Origin: Myxococcota bacterium
Lineage (GTDB): Bacteria; Myxococcota_A; UBA9160; UBA4427
Direction: 5' to 3'
Assembly (NCBI GenBank): GCA_030748735.1
Contig: JASMLK010000058.1
Span: forward strand, 1-64,000
DNA length: 64,000 nt
Program-made: the position numbers and the translations under genes
The notes under the pieces: model-generated
Seen by the model: only the letters and a program-made list of their open reading frames with translations
What the model was told of the DNA's origin: nothing
Database searches by the model: none
Shown: positions 15,556 to 24,415 of the stretch, one piece after another
Numbering within the stretch: the stretch's first letter is position 1
Layout: each line of letters opens with the position of its first letter

Positions 15556-16503
15556 CTAGGCATTCTGTGCTCGCTTCACACCGGTCGCTCCCACGAGCGG
15601 CGTGTACACCCCGGCCTTCACGACGCAGTACTTGACGTAGAAGTCGCCGATCAACGACGTCACGCCGATCGCGCCGAGCACGACGAGTTCCGGGATGGCC
15701 AGTGTCTCGCGAAATGCCGTGAGTGCGATGGGCAGCGCGATCCCGACGATCATCGTGCCGCCGTAGAAGGCGGCAGAGACCCGCCCCATCACGAGCGCCG
15801 AAACGGATTCCCTGGCAGCGCCCCCCGCACGCCTGCCGGAAACGAGATAGAGCAGGATCAGCACGGCGGTCGACACGATGGCCCAGAGCTTCACGGCTTC
15901 GACAGCGGCCACGTCGAACTGTCCAGCGCCGAGGGCCGCTGCGATGAGGAGAAGTGCGGCACCACCGCGCAATCCATACGCGACGTAGAGCACTGGAAGC
16001 AGGCTCGTGTTCCAGAACGGGATGGCTTTGGAAGCCGCGTAGACGAACCCTTCGTACGCGAGGATCGCGCAAGCGGCCAGCACCGAAGCAAACACCAATG
16101 GTTTGGCCGCGGCGCTGTCGGCGATCGCCGGGATCTCCGACGCCACCGCGAGCAAGCTGAACAAGCCGATCGACCAGATGCCCCGGCTGATCCAGCTCTT
16201 GTGGGGACGCTTCAGCATGCGCCAGAAACGATTCCAACGGCCGAGAAAGGCAAGGTGGGCGATGCCCGACAACCCGACCACGCAGCCGAAGGCGATCCAG
16301 CGGCCGATGTCGAAGTCATAGAGCGTCGACCAGAGCCAGGCTCCGGCACCGATGCCCGAAAAGAAGTGGGCCACGACGATCAGAAGCCCCCGTCCATCGA
16401 TCCACTCGCGCTGGGGTCGGTACACCTGCGCGAGGTCTTGCCGCCTGAGGTCGAGGGTGTCGTTGCGTAGGTCGAGTTGGGTCGAGATATCCATGGCGTT
16501 CAC
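15556..16503 (-). CDS. NrfD/PsrC-family membrane quinone-interacting subunit
   Basis: A 315-residue polytopic membrane protein with about eight hydrophobic segments, the third subunit of complex iron-sulfur molybdoenzymes. It would anchor the complex and exchange electrons with the quinone pool. The start is GTG at 16503, overlapping the FeS-subunit stop in GTGA; an internal ATG at 16494 is possible. The soluble N-terminus (about 40 residues) is followed by RGLLIVVAHFFSGIGAGAWL. It is the last gene of the leftward operon Coq4-MoaD-MopB-FeS-NrfD. Confidence 0.87.
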   Translation of the reverse strand: MNAMDISTQLDLRNDTLDLRRQDLAQVYRPQREWIDGRGLLIVVAHFFSGIGAGAWLWSTLYDFDIGRWIAFGCVVGLSGIAHLAFLGRWNRFWRMLKRPHKSWISRGIWSIGLFSLLAVASEIPAIADSAAAKPLVFASVLAACAILAYEGFVYAASKAIPFWNTSLLPVLYVAYGLRGGAALLLIAAALGAGQFDVAAVEAVKLWAIVSTAVLILLYLVSGRRAGGAARESVSALVMGRVSAAFYGGTMIVGIALPIALTAFRETLAIPELVVLGAIGVTSLIGDFYVKYCVVKAGVYTPLVGATGVKRAQNA

Positions 16504-17111
16504 CGTTCCGGTGGCAGGTAATAGACGGAGGGATCGGTTCCGAGTTCGGGGTTCAGCTGGAAGCCCCCGTGTTCGTCGATCAATCGCCTCACTTCACTGT
16601 CTGGATCGTCGAGGTCCCCGAAGATCCGCGCCTTGCACATGCAGTTGGCCGAGCAGGCGGGCTCTTCACCCTGTGCGAGACGGCTGCGGCAGAAGTCGCA
16701 TTTCTCGACGACCCCGCGCTCATGGGCGGAATAAGCCGCCTGCTCGTATGCGTTTTCACCGACTTCGAAGTAGTCGCGGGTTTCGTCCTGGAAGTAACGG
16801 GCCCCATACGGGCAACCCATCATGCATGCCCTGCACCCCACGCACGCTTCGCGATCGATGAAGACGACGCCGTCCTCGTCGCGCTTCTGGCTCGCACCGG
16901 TGGGGCAGACATCGACACAGGGTGGGTCATTGCAGTGCATGCATAGAACCGGGATCGAGAGCTTCTTCACGTTCGGAAACTCTCCCCATTCGCGCTTCAC
17001 GACGCGGGCATAGGTGGTGCCGGGCCGCGTTCCGTTTTCGGACTTGCATGCGATCTGGCACCCGTAGCAGCCGATGCACCGTTTCAGGTCGATCACCATT
17101 CCGAGTCGCAT
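16500..17111 (-). CDS. Four-cluster ferredoxin subunit of a molybdopterin oxidoreductase (DmsB/PsrB/NrfC-like)
   Basis: A 203-residue electron-transfer subunit. Cysteine groups for four [4Fe-4S] clusters are visible: CIGCYGCQIAC, CMHCNDPPCVDVCP, CVGCRACMMGCP and CDFCRSRL with CSANCMCKA. No Tat or Sec signal is present, so it stays on the cytoplasmic side. It starts one base after the catalytic-subunit stop and overlaps the NrfD start. It shuttles electrons between the catalytic subunit and the membrane anchor. Confidence 0.93.
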   Translation of the reverse strand: MRLGMVIDLKRCIGCYGCQIACKSENGTRPGTTYARVVKREWGEFPNVKKLSIPVLCMHCNDPPCVDVCPTGASQKRDEDGVVFIDREACVGCRACMMGCPYGARYFQDETRDYFEVGENAYEQAAYSAHERGVVEKCDFCRSRLAQGEEPACSANCMCKARIFGDLDDPDSEVRRLIDEHGGFQLNPELGTDPSVYYLPPER

Positions 17112-17112
17112 C

Positions 17113-19722
17113 TCAAGCCCCTTCGGCCATGCGCGTCACGCGCACTCGTGCATCGCAGTCCATCGAAAGTGAAACCAGGTCGCTGTGCTCGAGGTCCATG
17201 GGGAGGAGCTGGTTGAAGAACACCCCTTTGCCACGAGCAAAGGGCATGCCCTTTGCCCAATGGCCTCCGTTGTTGGCGACGGCCAGCACTTCGGGATGCA
17301 CGCCTTCGGTCAGGCGCGCGCGTCCGCGAATGGTTCCGCCGTCTGCGCCTTCGACTTCGATCGGATCGCCGTCGGTGATGTTCTTGGCGCGCGCAGTCTT
17401 GGTGTTGATGCAGATGAAGTAGCTATACGGCTCGCCACGCGAGATCTCATCGAGCCAGGGGTTTTCGTACGTCATTGAAAACGTATGCCACGGCACCCGG
17501 TAGTAGATGGCTTGCATGTCGTACCCCTCTCGCGCACGGTGCGCACGACAGGGGCGCCAGTCGGGGAGTGGGAAGAAGCCCGAAGTATCGACTCCCTTGA
17601 TCCCCTTCTTCTCTACGATCTCGTCGACCTGCTCACCCGCGCGTTTCAGCCACTCGTTGTAGAGCGGTGCGCGCGCGTGAACGAAGGGTTTCCAGAAGAC
17701 CTCTTCGACCTTCTTGGGCCAGCGCATCACACCGTTGGTCTCGAACCAGTCGAGCCCGTGTTCGTCGCCGAACCAACTCCTGTAGGCCTGGTCGGAGATC
17801 TCTCGCCAGCTGTAGGTACGCTCGGGGTCGAGCGCGTGGGGCGCTACCAGGCCGTACAGATTGTTGGTGAGGAGGTTCATCGTCTCCGTCAAACCCAGGC
17901 GCTGGCCGAGTTCGAGCAGGACCTCCGTGAAGTGGCGCCTTTCATGCAGCGGCTCGACCAGGGGCTGTCGAATCGTGTGTCCCCAGTTTCCCAGACCAAC
18001 CGGATGATGGTGCCGCGTGAAGTTCGGAAGCGGATCGAGACGTTCCATGTAGCTCGTGTCCGGCAACACGATGTCCGAAAGCGCTTCTGCCGTTTCGTCG
18101 CTGTGCAGGTTGAACGAAACGACGAACGTGTCCTTGAAGGCTTCGAAGGTCACCTCCGGTCGCGCGGCGCTCATCAACAGGTTCGATCCGTAGTTGAGCA
18201 GCAATTCGGGCTTGTGGTCGAAGGAGAAGTTCTCCTTGTCGGTCAGCGCGGCGGGGGTGAAGCAGGTGGTGATGGGCCAGCCGATGAGGTCGCGCAGGTT
18301 GGGGAGTTCGGTGTCGGTTGGCGGCGGTGGCCAGCCGGGGACGACCCCATAGGGATCGTTGTAGAGGAGCATGCCTGCATCGAGCAGACCGTCTTCATTC
18401 GCACCGGGCTTCCAACGCGGGAAGCCGGTGTCGGGATGTCCGTCACAGACGGGCGTGGTGCCGAGCAGTCCGCCGGGGACGTTGCTCGCGCCGACGACTT
18501 CGTTGAGCAGTTCGATCGCCATCGACGTCGGCCACGCGTTGTCGTGCCCGTGGGCGCCTTTGAAGTACAGCGCTGCGGCGGGGCGATGGGGCAGTTCGCG
18601 GCCGTCGATCTCGATGGTTCGTTCGATGCAGGCGGCTTCGCCGAAGTCGCGCGCGATCTTTCGGATCATGTCGGGCGGGATCGTCGTGACTTCGGAGGCC
18701 GCCTCCGGTGTCCACTTCGCAACCGTCCCTTTCAACGTCTCGAATACGGTTCGGCAGGTCTGGCCTTCCACCTGGTAGGCGCCTTCGAGGGCGACCTGGC
18801 CCAACTCCGGGTCGTCGAAAGGCCGCGGTTTGCCGGCGTCGATGTCCCAGACGAGGGGCCGGTTGCTCCCCGGGTCGCGCGCATACCAACCGTCTTCGGT
18901 CAGCAGATAGGGGCCGTCCGCATGCTCGAGCAGATAGTCGGCGTCGAAGATGCGGTACTCGTTCACGAGCAGGTTCAGGATCGCGCAGGCGAGTGCGCCA
19001 TCGCTGCCGGGTTTGATGGGGACCCACTCGTCTGCCTTTTCAGCTGCCGACGAGAGGAAGGGGTCCACGACGACGAGCTTCATGCCGCGGTCGCGTGCGT
19101 CGGCCACGTCCTGCGCCATTGTGGTCAAGGCGTAGTAGGTGCCGAGGCCGGCCTGACAACCGAAGAGAAGTAGATAGTCGCAGTGCTCGACGTCGGGGTT
19201 CGTCGTCACCGAGCCGTGCAGGGTGCGCGCGAGGATGTGCTCCGCGTTGCCGCATTGGTGACCGTCGGACACGAACGAATTGGGTGTTCCGAACGCAGGC
19301 AGGAAGGTCGCAAGTGCGTGTGAAAGCGGAGCAAGGCAGATCACCGTGCCACTGAAGTACAGACCGCGGGGATCGTTCTCTTTGATCGTTGCGAGACGCT
19401 CGGTGATCTCGTCGAGCGCGTCGTCCCAGCTGATCCGTTCCCACTTCGGGTCGACGCCGATCCCCTTCTCGGGGTTCGTGCGACGAAGGGGATAGTCGAT
19501 GCGATGGGGATCGTAGAGGAGCTGGATCCCTGCGAGGCCGCGTGCGCAAAGACGACCGCGTCCGATCGGGTTGTCGGGATTGCCCTCGATCTTGATGAGC
19601 GTTCCGTCGACGCGATGACCGCGAATGCCGCATTGGTTGTAACACATGCCGCAAGCACTCTGGATCCAGACGTCTTCGTTGTCGTTCTGGCTCGCCTGGT
19701 CGATCGCCTCGTGCTTCGGCAT
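17113..19722 (-). CDS. Molybdopterin oxidoreductase catalytic subunit (CISM family), cytoplasmic type
   Basis: 869 residues. The N-terminal [4Fe-4S] cluster uses C24, C27, C31 and C59 (CGMCYNQC, LCARG). C157 in SDGHQCGNAEH is the probable metal ligand. The C-terminal cofactor-binding domain carries AVANNGGHWAKGMPF. There is no twin-arginine signal (MPKHEAIDQASQND), unlike polysulfide or DMSO reductases of the periplasm, so the active site should face the cytoplasm. That fits enzymes such as phenylacetyl-CoA:acceptor oxidoreductase, and it suggests an aromatic, acyl or thioester substrate rather than a terminal electron acceptor. This is inference; the reaction is unknown. GGGAGGCG precedes the ATG. 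MoaD-like and Coq4-like genes lie upstream in the same direction. Confidence 0.9.
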   Translation of the reverse strand: MPKHEAIDQASQNDNEDVWIQSACGMCYNQCGIRGHRVDGTLIKIEGNPDNPIGRGRLCARGLAGIQLLYDPHRIDYPLRRTNPEKGIGVDPKWERISWDDALDEITERLATIKENDPRGLYFSGTVICLAPLSHALATFLPAFGTPNSFVSDGHQCGNAEHILARTLHGSVTTNPDVEHCDYLLLFGCQAGLGTYYALTTMAQDVADARDRGMKLVVVDPFLSSAAEKADEWVPIKPGSDGALACAILNLLVNEYRIFDADYLLEHADGPYLLTEDGWYARDPGSNRPLVWDIDAGKPRPFDDPELGQVALEGAYQVEGQTCRTVFETLKGTVAKWTPEAASEVTTIPPDMIRKIARDFGEAACIERTIEIDGRELPHRPAAALYFKGAHGHDNAWPTSMAIELLNEVVGASNVPGGLLGTTPVCDGHPDTGFPRWKPGANEDGLLDAGMLLYNDPYGVVPGWPPPPTDTELPNLRDLIGWPITTCFTPAALTDKENFSFDHKPELLLNYGSNLLMSAARPEVTFEAFKDTFVVSFNLHSDETAEALSDIVLPDTSYMERLDPLPNFTRHHHPVGLGNWGHTIRQPLVEPLHERRHFTEVLLELGQRLGLTETMNLLTNNLYGLVAPHALDPERTYSWREISDQAYRSWFGDEHGLDWFETNGVMRWPKKVEEVFWKPFVHARAPLYNEWLKRAGEQVDEIVEKKGIKGVDTSGFFPLPDWRPCRAHRAREGYDMQAIYYRVPWHTFSMTYENPWLDEISRGEPYSYFICINTKTARAKNITDGDPIEVEGADGGTIRGRARLTEGVHPEVLAVANNGGHWAKGMPFARGKGVFFNQLLPMDLEHSDLVSLSMDCDARVRVTRMAEGA

Positions 19723-19800
19723 GGTCGCCTCCCTATGGCCTGCGCCGGATGCTGGCTTCAGGTCTCTCGCAGTTCGCGAATACGGCAGCCCACGAAAGCG

Positions 19801-20100
19801 CTAGCCGCCCATCATCGGGTTCAAGATGACGATGTTCACGTTGACTCCCAGGCCGTCTTGCCGGACCAGGGGTTGACCCAACGTCGAGAGCATTTCGCCG
19901 TTGGAGAACATGCGGATGTGACGCGGGAAGCGGGTTTGCCCGGGATCGATCGCGTCGCGAAGCGGCGCGTCGGGTTGCTCGGCGAGTCGTCCGATCAAGT
20001 CGCCGGCTGTCGCGTCGTTGGGCAAGGTCAGGTCGAACTGGTTCTTGCAGCCGGCCAGGGACCGGTCCAGAACACCTTGGATCTTCACGGCAACGTCCAT
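19801..20100 (-). CDS. MoaD/ThiS-like ubiquitin-fold sulfur carrier
   Basis: 99 residues ending in LNPMMGG, the C-terminal Gly-Gly that MoaD and ThiS proteins use as thiocarboxylate. The start MDVAVKIQGVL and the internal FDLTLPNDATAGDLIGRL fit the beta-grasp fold. The start is ATG at 20098-20100, with GAGG upstream; a GTG four codons earlier is possible. It lies 78 bases upstream of the molybdopterin oxidoreductase on the same strand. It may therefore supply sulfur for that enzyme's pterin dithiolene, or be a dedicated maturation factor. MoaD-like genes inside structural operons are known for tungsten-type oxidoreductases. Confidence 0.82.
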   Translation of the reverse strand: MDVAVKIQGVLDRSLAGCKNQFDLTLPNDATAGDLIGRLAEQPDAPLRDAIDPGQTRFPRHIRMFSNGEMLSTLGQPLVRQDGLGVNVNIVILNPMMGG

Positions 20101-20243
20101 CAGGAGTCGCACCTCGGGGCAGCGCTTCCGTCGTGAAGATGCAAGCGCTATGCCCGCCGCTGAGATGCGACGTACGGCCGGTTGCCTCGAACGGCGCACC
20201 AATTGATCGCGCCGAACGGGCGAATTGCCCCGCCAAGAGACTT

Positions 20244-20957
20244 TCAGGCGGAGAGGGGAGGGGCCTGTGCCGACCGAAGCTGTTCGTATACCGGTGGTGC
20301 ACCCACGCCGAGCCGCTCGCGTGCGACATCGATCGGGAGTTCGAACAGCGCTTCCCAGTCCTGGTCGAGCAGCCACTTCGCACGCAAGCCGCGCCAGAAG
20401 CCCTGGCGAATGAGGCGCCCCGGTTCGGAGAACCAACCGTTGCGCCCGAGCGCCCGCCACACGAGGTATGCGATGCCGGTGTTCCAGGTCTGCGGGATCG
20501 TAAACGCGAGCACGCCCATCTCACCGCGCATGTCGCGGTCGTAGCCCGTCAAGACGTGGAAGACGTCGTGAAGCGCGAGCAAGCGCGAACCGAAGAGTTT
20601 GCTCGCTTCGCTGTCGTTCATTGCGCGGTCGGGAAACTGCTCGGAGGCTTCTTCACTCGCTCCTACGAGCCCCTCTGCGCTGATCCCCTCTTTGATGAAC
20701 CACTCGCAGATCGTTCGGCCAAGCGTTCCTTCGGGCAACGCGAGAAGCCGCTCGCGATCGCAGAGCAGGCGACCGATGTCGCGTCGCTCCTGCAGGATGC
20801 GCCCCCCAGCCGGCGACTTCTTGAACCTGGCGAAGAGCCGGTCGTTCGAGTTGCCCGCCATGGCGGCAATCACCACGATGGCCTGCGCGGTGTCGTCGGG
20901 GTTGTCGGCGAGGGTCTTCATCGCCTGCCTGGCCAGCTTGATGTCGCGAGAGGGCAT
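20244..20957 (-). CDS. Coq4-family protein
   Basis: 237 residues. The Zn-binding signature HDxxHx11E is complete: H130, D131, H134 and E146 in LHDVFHVLTGYDRDMRGEMG. Start at 20957 with AAGGAGG. COQ4 in mitochondria and alphaproteobacteria acts in ubiquinone assembly and head-group processing. Here the gene leads a molybdoenzyme operon, 143 bases before the MoaD-like gene, an unusual place. It could tailor the quinone used by the complex or act on its substrate; both are inference. No other ubiquinone gene is present in the window, while a menB is. Confidence 0.88.
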   Translation of the reverse strand: MPSRDIKLARQAMKTLADNPDDTAQAIVVIAAMAGNSNDRLFARFKKSPAGGRILQERRDIGRLLCDRERLLALPEGTLGRTICEWFIKEGISAEGLVGASEEASEQFPDRAMNDSEASKLFGSRLLALHDVFHVLTGYDRDMRGEMGVLAFTIPQTWNTGIAYLVWRALGRNGWFSEPGRLIRQGFWRGLRAKWLLDQDWEALFELPIDVARERLGVGAPPVYEQLRSAQAPPLSA

Positions 20958-21331
20958 GGTCCAACCTCCTTCGCAAGACGGATACCCGGTATGAACAGGA
21001 GCCGCGCGCCTCGCGCTGCTTGGATGGAATGTACAGCGCATGAGGAAGATCGGTACGACGGCTGGGCGTTTGCGAGCAACTGCAACCGAAAAGGGCGCCG
21101 GCCAGGTGATAGGCAGCGTGATGATCGCGCTCCCTGTGACCGCGTGCCCCACCCCGAGGCAGCATCAGGCTTCACGCGAGCGCACGAGGAGCGAGTTGCG
21201 GGACCGAGCGGTTCGAATCGAACTCGCTAGCGTTGCTCGCCGACCGAAATCGGAGCTTTCGGACCGAGGATGCACGATCCCGATGGCGGCAACCGCCTCA
21301 TCCTTTCACGATCAACGAGGAACCCACCGCA
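20958..21331. promoter_or_regulatory. 374-base divergent intergenic region with a 13-bp palindrome
   Basis: Lies between the divergent Coq4-led operon and the iron alcohol dehydrogenase. No coding frame looks real. GTTCGA-A-TCGAAC (21211-21223) is a perfect palindrome around one central base and is a plausible operator. No Fnr-type TTGAT/ATCAA box was found by eye. Confidence 0.35.
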
Positions 21332-22531
21332 ATGACCGCCGCGAAGAAGCTCCTGCACGACATCGTCATCGCCTTCGTCGGCATCATTTCGAAGTTCTTG
21401 CCCGACAAGGTGCCGGTCACCTTCATTGGTCCCCAGGCGCTGACCGAGCTGACCGAGTCGATCGCACATGCGGGTCCCGACAAGGTCCTCATCGTGACCG
21501 ACGGTGTGCTGGTCGAGATCGGGTTGATCGACCGCGTGACCGAAGCGTTGCATGCCGCAGGCCTCGGCTGGTCGATCTATTCGGGTGTCGAGCCCGACCC
21601 GACCCTCGACCAGGTGGAAGCCGGCTACGAGCAGCTGAAGCGCGATGGATGCCAGGCCGTGCTCGCCGTTGGAGGCGGATCGCCGATGGACGCTGCGAAA
21701 CTGATCGCTGCGATGGCTACGAACCCGGGGCCCCTTTCGAAACTCGAAGGCCCGATGAAGGTGAAGCGTGCTCCGATGCCGCTGTTCGCCGTGCCGACGA
21801 CCGCGGGGACCGGCTCGGAAGTCACGATCGTAGCCGTCGTTTCGGACCCGCAAACCCACACGAAGAAGTTCTTCATGGACGCGAAGTTGCTCCCCATCAT
21901 GACGGCGCTCGACCCGAGCCTGATGACGGGCCTACCCGCGCCGATCACCGCAGCGACCGGCATGGATGCGCTCACTCACGCGGTCGAGTCCTATCTCTCG
22001 CGCACGGCAACGCCCACGACGCAGCAATACGCGACAACGAGCGTAAGGCTGGTCTTCGATCACCTGCCGGCGGCCTGTGCGGACGGCGGGAATCTCGGCG
22101 CCCGCAAGGCGATGAGTCTGGCGTCCTACTACGGCGGGCTCGCCTTCACGCGAACGAGCGTCGGCTACGTGCACGCCATCGCGCACACCTTCGGCGCCTT
22201 CTATCGAACCCCTCACGGGCTAGCGAACGCAATCGCACTGCCCCACGTGCTCGAATTTTCGAAGCCGCAGGCCGAAGACCGATTGGCGAGACTCGCGGAA
22301 TTGATCGGATGCGAAGGTGCGAGCGATCGCGACAAGGCCGACAAGTTCATCGCGGCCGTGCGTGGCTTGATGTCGAAGATCGACATTCCCGACAAGCTCG
22401 ACGTGCTCGAGGAGAAGGACATCAGCGCCATCGCGGCCCAGGCGGTCGGGGAAGCCCACCTCAACTATCCGGTGCCGCGCTACATGAACCAGGTGGAATG
22501 CGAGGCGCTGCTGCGGCGGATGATCGCCTGA
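21332..22531 (+). CDS. Iron-containing (group III) alcohol dehydrogenase
   Basis: 399 residues, normal family length. NAD(P)-binding region AVGGGSPMDAAKLI (about residues 110-124), then PTTAGTGSEVT. The metal-ligand histidines and aspartate lie in GMDALTHAVESYLS and AIAHTFGAFYRTPHGLANAI. It reversibly oxidises an alcohol to an aldehyde with NAD(P). The ATG at 21332 has GAGGAA upstream. It faces away from the Coq4/molybdoenzyme operon, sharing a 374-base promoter region. In anaerobes this family often handles aldehydes or diols produced by glycyl radical dehydratases; a link to the enzyme at 5.9-8.2 kb is speculation. Confidence 0.9.
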   Translation: MTAAKKLLHDIVIAFVGIISKFLPDKVPVTFIGPQALTELTESIAHAGPDKVLIVTDGVLVEIGLIDRVTEALHAAGLGWSIYSGVEPDPTLDQVEAGYEQLKRDGCQAVLAVGGGSPMDAAKLIAAMATNPGPLSKLEGPMKVKRAPMPLFAVPTTAGTGSEVTIVAVVSDPQTHTKKFFMDAKLLPIMTALDPSLMTGLPAPITAATGMDALTHAVESYLSRTATPTTQQYATTSVRLVFDHLPAACADGGNLGARKAMSLASYYGGLAFTRTSVGYVHAIAHTFGAFYRTPHGLANAIALPHVLEFSKPQAEDRLARLAELIGCEGASDRDKADKFIAAVRGLMSKIDIPDKLDVLEEKDISAIAAQAVGEAHLNYPVPRYMNQVECEALLRRMIA

Positions 22532-22625
22532 GCGGTTGCGAGGTCGGGGGTACGGGTAGCGTGTTGCTACAGGCAGTTGCTGATCAACAGAAACGCCGAC
22601 CCGTAGACGGGATGGCGCAAGCTGC

Positions 22626-24296
22626 CTATTCCAGCCCGGTGATCCGCCCATCTTGTACGTCGATCCTCTCCGCGAGCGGCTTGCTCGGGAGCCCGGGCAT
22701 GCGGAGGATGTCGCCCGTCAGCACGACGAGGAAGCCCGCGCCCGCGTTGATCTGGATGCCGCGAACCGTGATCTCGAAGTCGCGGGGGCGTCCGCGCAAC
22801 TTGGGGTCGTCGGACAGCGAGCCGGGAATCTTCGCGATACAGACGGGCAGGTCGCTGAAGCCGAGTTTCTCGATTTGCTTGAGGTCTCGCTTCGCGGCCT
22901 TGGTGAGCACCACCGCATCCGCACCGTAGATCTTCGTGGCGACGGTTTCGATCTTCGCGACCACCGGGTCGGTGCGCTGGTAGAGCGGGTGGAAGGGGTG
23001 CGATCCGTGTTCGGCATGCTCGCGTAACACTTGCGCCAGCTCGACGGCGCCGTCTCCGCCTCGTGCGTGGTGATCCGATGTCGCGAAGGGAACGCCGAGT
23101 TCCGCGCAACGCGCGCGCACGATCTCGACTTCTGAATCTGCATCGCTCGCGAAGCGGTTGAGTGCGACCACGGGCGTTTCGCCGAAGTGCCGAATGTTCT
23201 CGATGTGCTTCTCGAGGTTCGGAAGGCCCTTCGCGACGGCGTCGGGGTCGGTTTCAGAGAGCCTCGACTTCGCATGTCCACCGTGCATCTTCAAGGCCCG
23301 AGCGGTTGCGACCAGCACGACCGCCGCCGTGTCGAGCCCCGCGCCGGCGCACTTGATGTCGAAGAACTTCTCGGCGCCGAGGTCGAAACCGAAACCGGCT
23401 TCGGTGATGACCCAGTCGGCCTGGTGCATCGCCAGGCGCGTCGCGAGCACGCTATTGCAGCCGTGGGCGATGTTTGCGAACGGCCCCCCGTGAACGAGGG
23501 CAGGCGTTCCTTCGAGGGTTTGCACGAGGTTGGGCTGCAGCGCTTCCTGCAGCAGCGCGAGCATCGCCCCGGTGCCTGCGAGCGCACTCGCGGTGATGGG
23601 GTCCCCCTTGCGATCGAACGCCACGAGAATGCGATCGAGTCGCGCGCGAAGGTCTTCGGCACCCTCCGCAAGACAGAGGATCGCCATGATTTCCGAAGCG
23701 GCCGTGATGTCGAACCCGCCTTCGCGCGGAATGCCACCGCCCGGCCCGCCGAGCCCAACGATGATCTGACGTAGCGCGCGATCGTTCATGTCCATCACGC
23801 GTCGCCACAGGATGCGTCGCGGGTCGATGTCCAGGGCGTTGCCGTGATGGAGATGGTTGTCGATCAGCGCAGCGAGGAGATTGTTCGCCGACGTGATCGC
23901 ATGGAAGTCACCGGTGAAATGAAGATTGATCTTCTCCATCGGAAGCAGCTGTGCGTAGCCGCCACCGGCAGCACCTCCTTTCATCCCGAGCGACGGGCCA
24001 AGGGAGGGCTCGCGCAACGCGAGGCAGACCGACTCGCCGATCTTCGAAAGCCCGTCCGCGAGCCCGATGCTCGTGGTCGTCTTGCCTTCTCCGGCTGGCG
24101 TCGGTGTGATGGCCGAAACCAGGACGAGCCGCGACTCCCGCTTGCGGGTGCGGGGGCGGTCGAGGGCGGCGAGCGAGACCTTGGCAATGTCGCGTCCGAA
24201 GGGCAGCAGGTCGGCGCTGTCGAGCCCGAGGGTGTCGGCGATTTCGCTAATCGGCTGGGACGAGGAAGACTGCGCGATCTCGACATCGGTCGGCAT
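22626..24296 (-). CDS. fhs: Formate--tetrahydrofolate ligase
   Basis: 556 residues, the usual length. ATP-dependent synthesis of 10-formyl-tetrahydrofolate from formate in one-carbon metabolism. Signatures: the P-loop-like TPTPAGEGKTTTSIGL (about residues 65-80), LREPSLGPSLGMKGGAAGGG, and TGDFHAITSANNLLAA. The ATG at 24296 is set by AAGGAG just upstream; the longer frame is spurious. No folD or other C1 gene is adjacent. It shows the organism assimilates or generates formate but does not by itself imply a Wood-Ljungdahl pathway. Confidence 0.96.
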   Translation of the reverse strand: MPTDVEIAQSSSSQPISEIADTLGLDSADLLPFGRDIAKVSLAALDRPRTRKRESRLVLVSAITPTPAGEGKTTTSIGLADGLSKIGESVCLALREPSLGPSLGMKGGAAGGGYAQLLPMEKINLHFTGDFHAITSANNLLAALIDNHLHHGNALDIDPRRILWRRVMDMNDRALRQIIVGLGGPGGGIPREGGFDITAASEIMAILCLAEGAEDLRARLDRILVAFDRKGDPITASALAGTGAMLALLQEALQPNLVQTLEGTPALVHGGPFANIAHGCNSVLATRLAMHQADWVITEAGFGFDLGAEKFFDIKCAGAGLDTAAVVLVATARALKMHGGHAKSRLSETDPDAVAKGLPNLEKHIENIRHFGETPVVALNRFASDADSEVEIVRARCAELGVPFATSDHHARGGDGAVELAQVLREHAEHGSHPFHPLYQRTDPVVAKIETVATKIYGADAVVLTKAAKRDLKQIEKLGFSDLPVCIAKIPGSLSDDPKLRGRPRDFEITVRGIQINAGAGFLVVLTGDILRMPGLPSKPLAERIDVQDGRITGLE

Positions 24297-24380
24297 CTCG
24301 TGCTCCTTGTATTCGGGTTCTCTGCGGTTCGGCTCCCGGGTGCGGTCGGCTCGAAGTGGCCAGAGCACGAATCTGCACCG

Positions 24381-24415
24381 TCTCGCTACGGATGTTCATG
24401 AATAATCCGGGCTAG
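24381..24415 (+). repeat. Short repeat copy related to the inverted repeat at 27567-27662
   Basis: TCTCGCTACGG, about 5 bases, CATGAATAATCCGGGCTAG. It matches 27629-27662 at nearly all positions, with one 1-base indel and a few substitutions. It lies in the fhs upstream region and runs into the stop codon of the amidohydrolase gene. Confidence 0.6.

Noticed and set aside
17113-19722. Calling the molybdoenzyme a polysulfide, DMSO or arsenate reductase
   Set aside because: There is no Tat signal on any soluble subunit and no diagnostic residues that I can tie to those enzymes; subunit layout alone is shared by many CISM enzymes.
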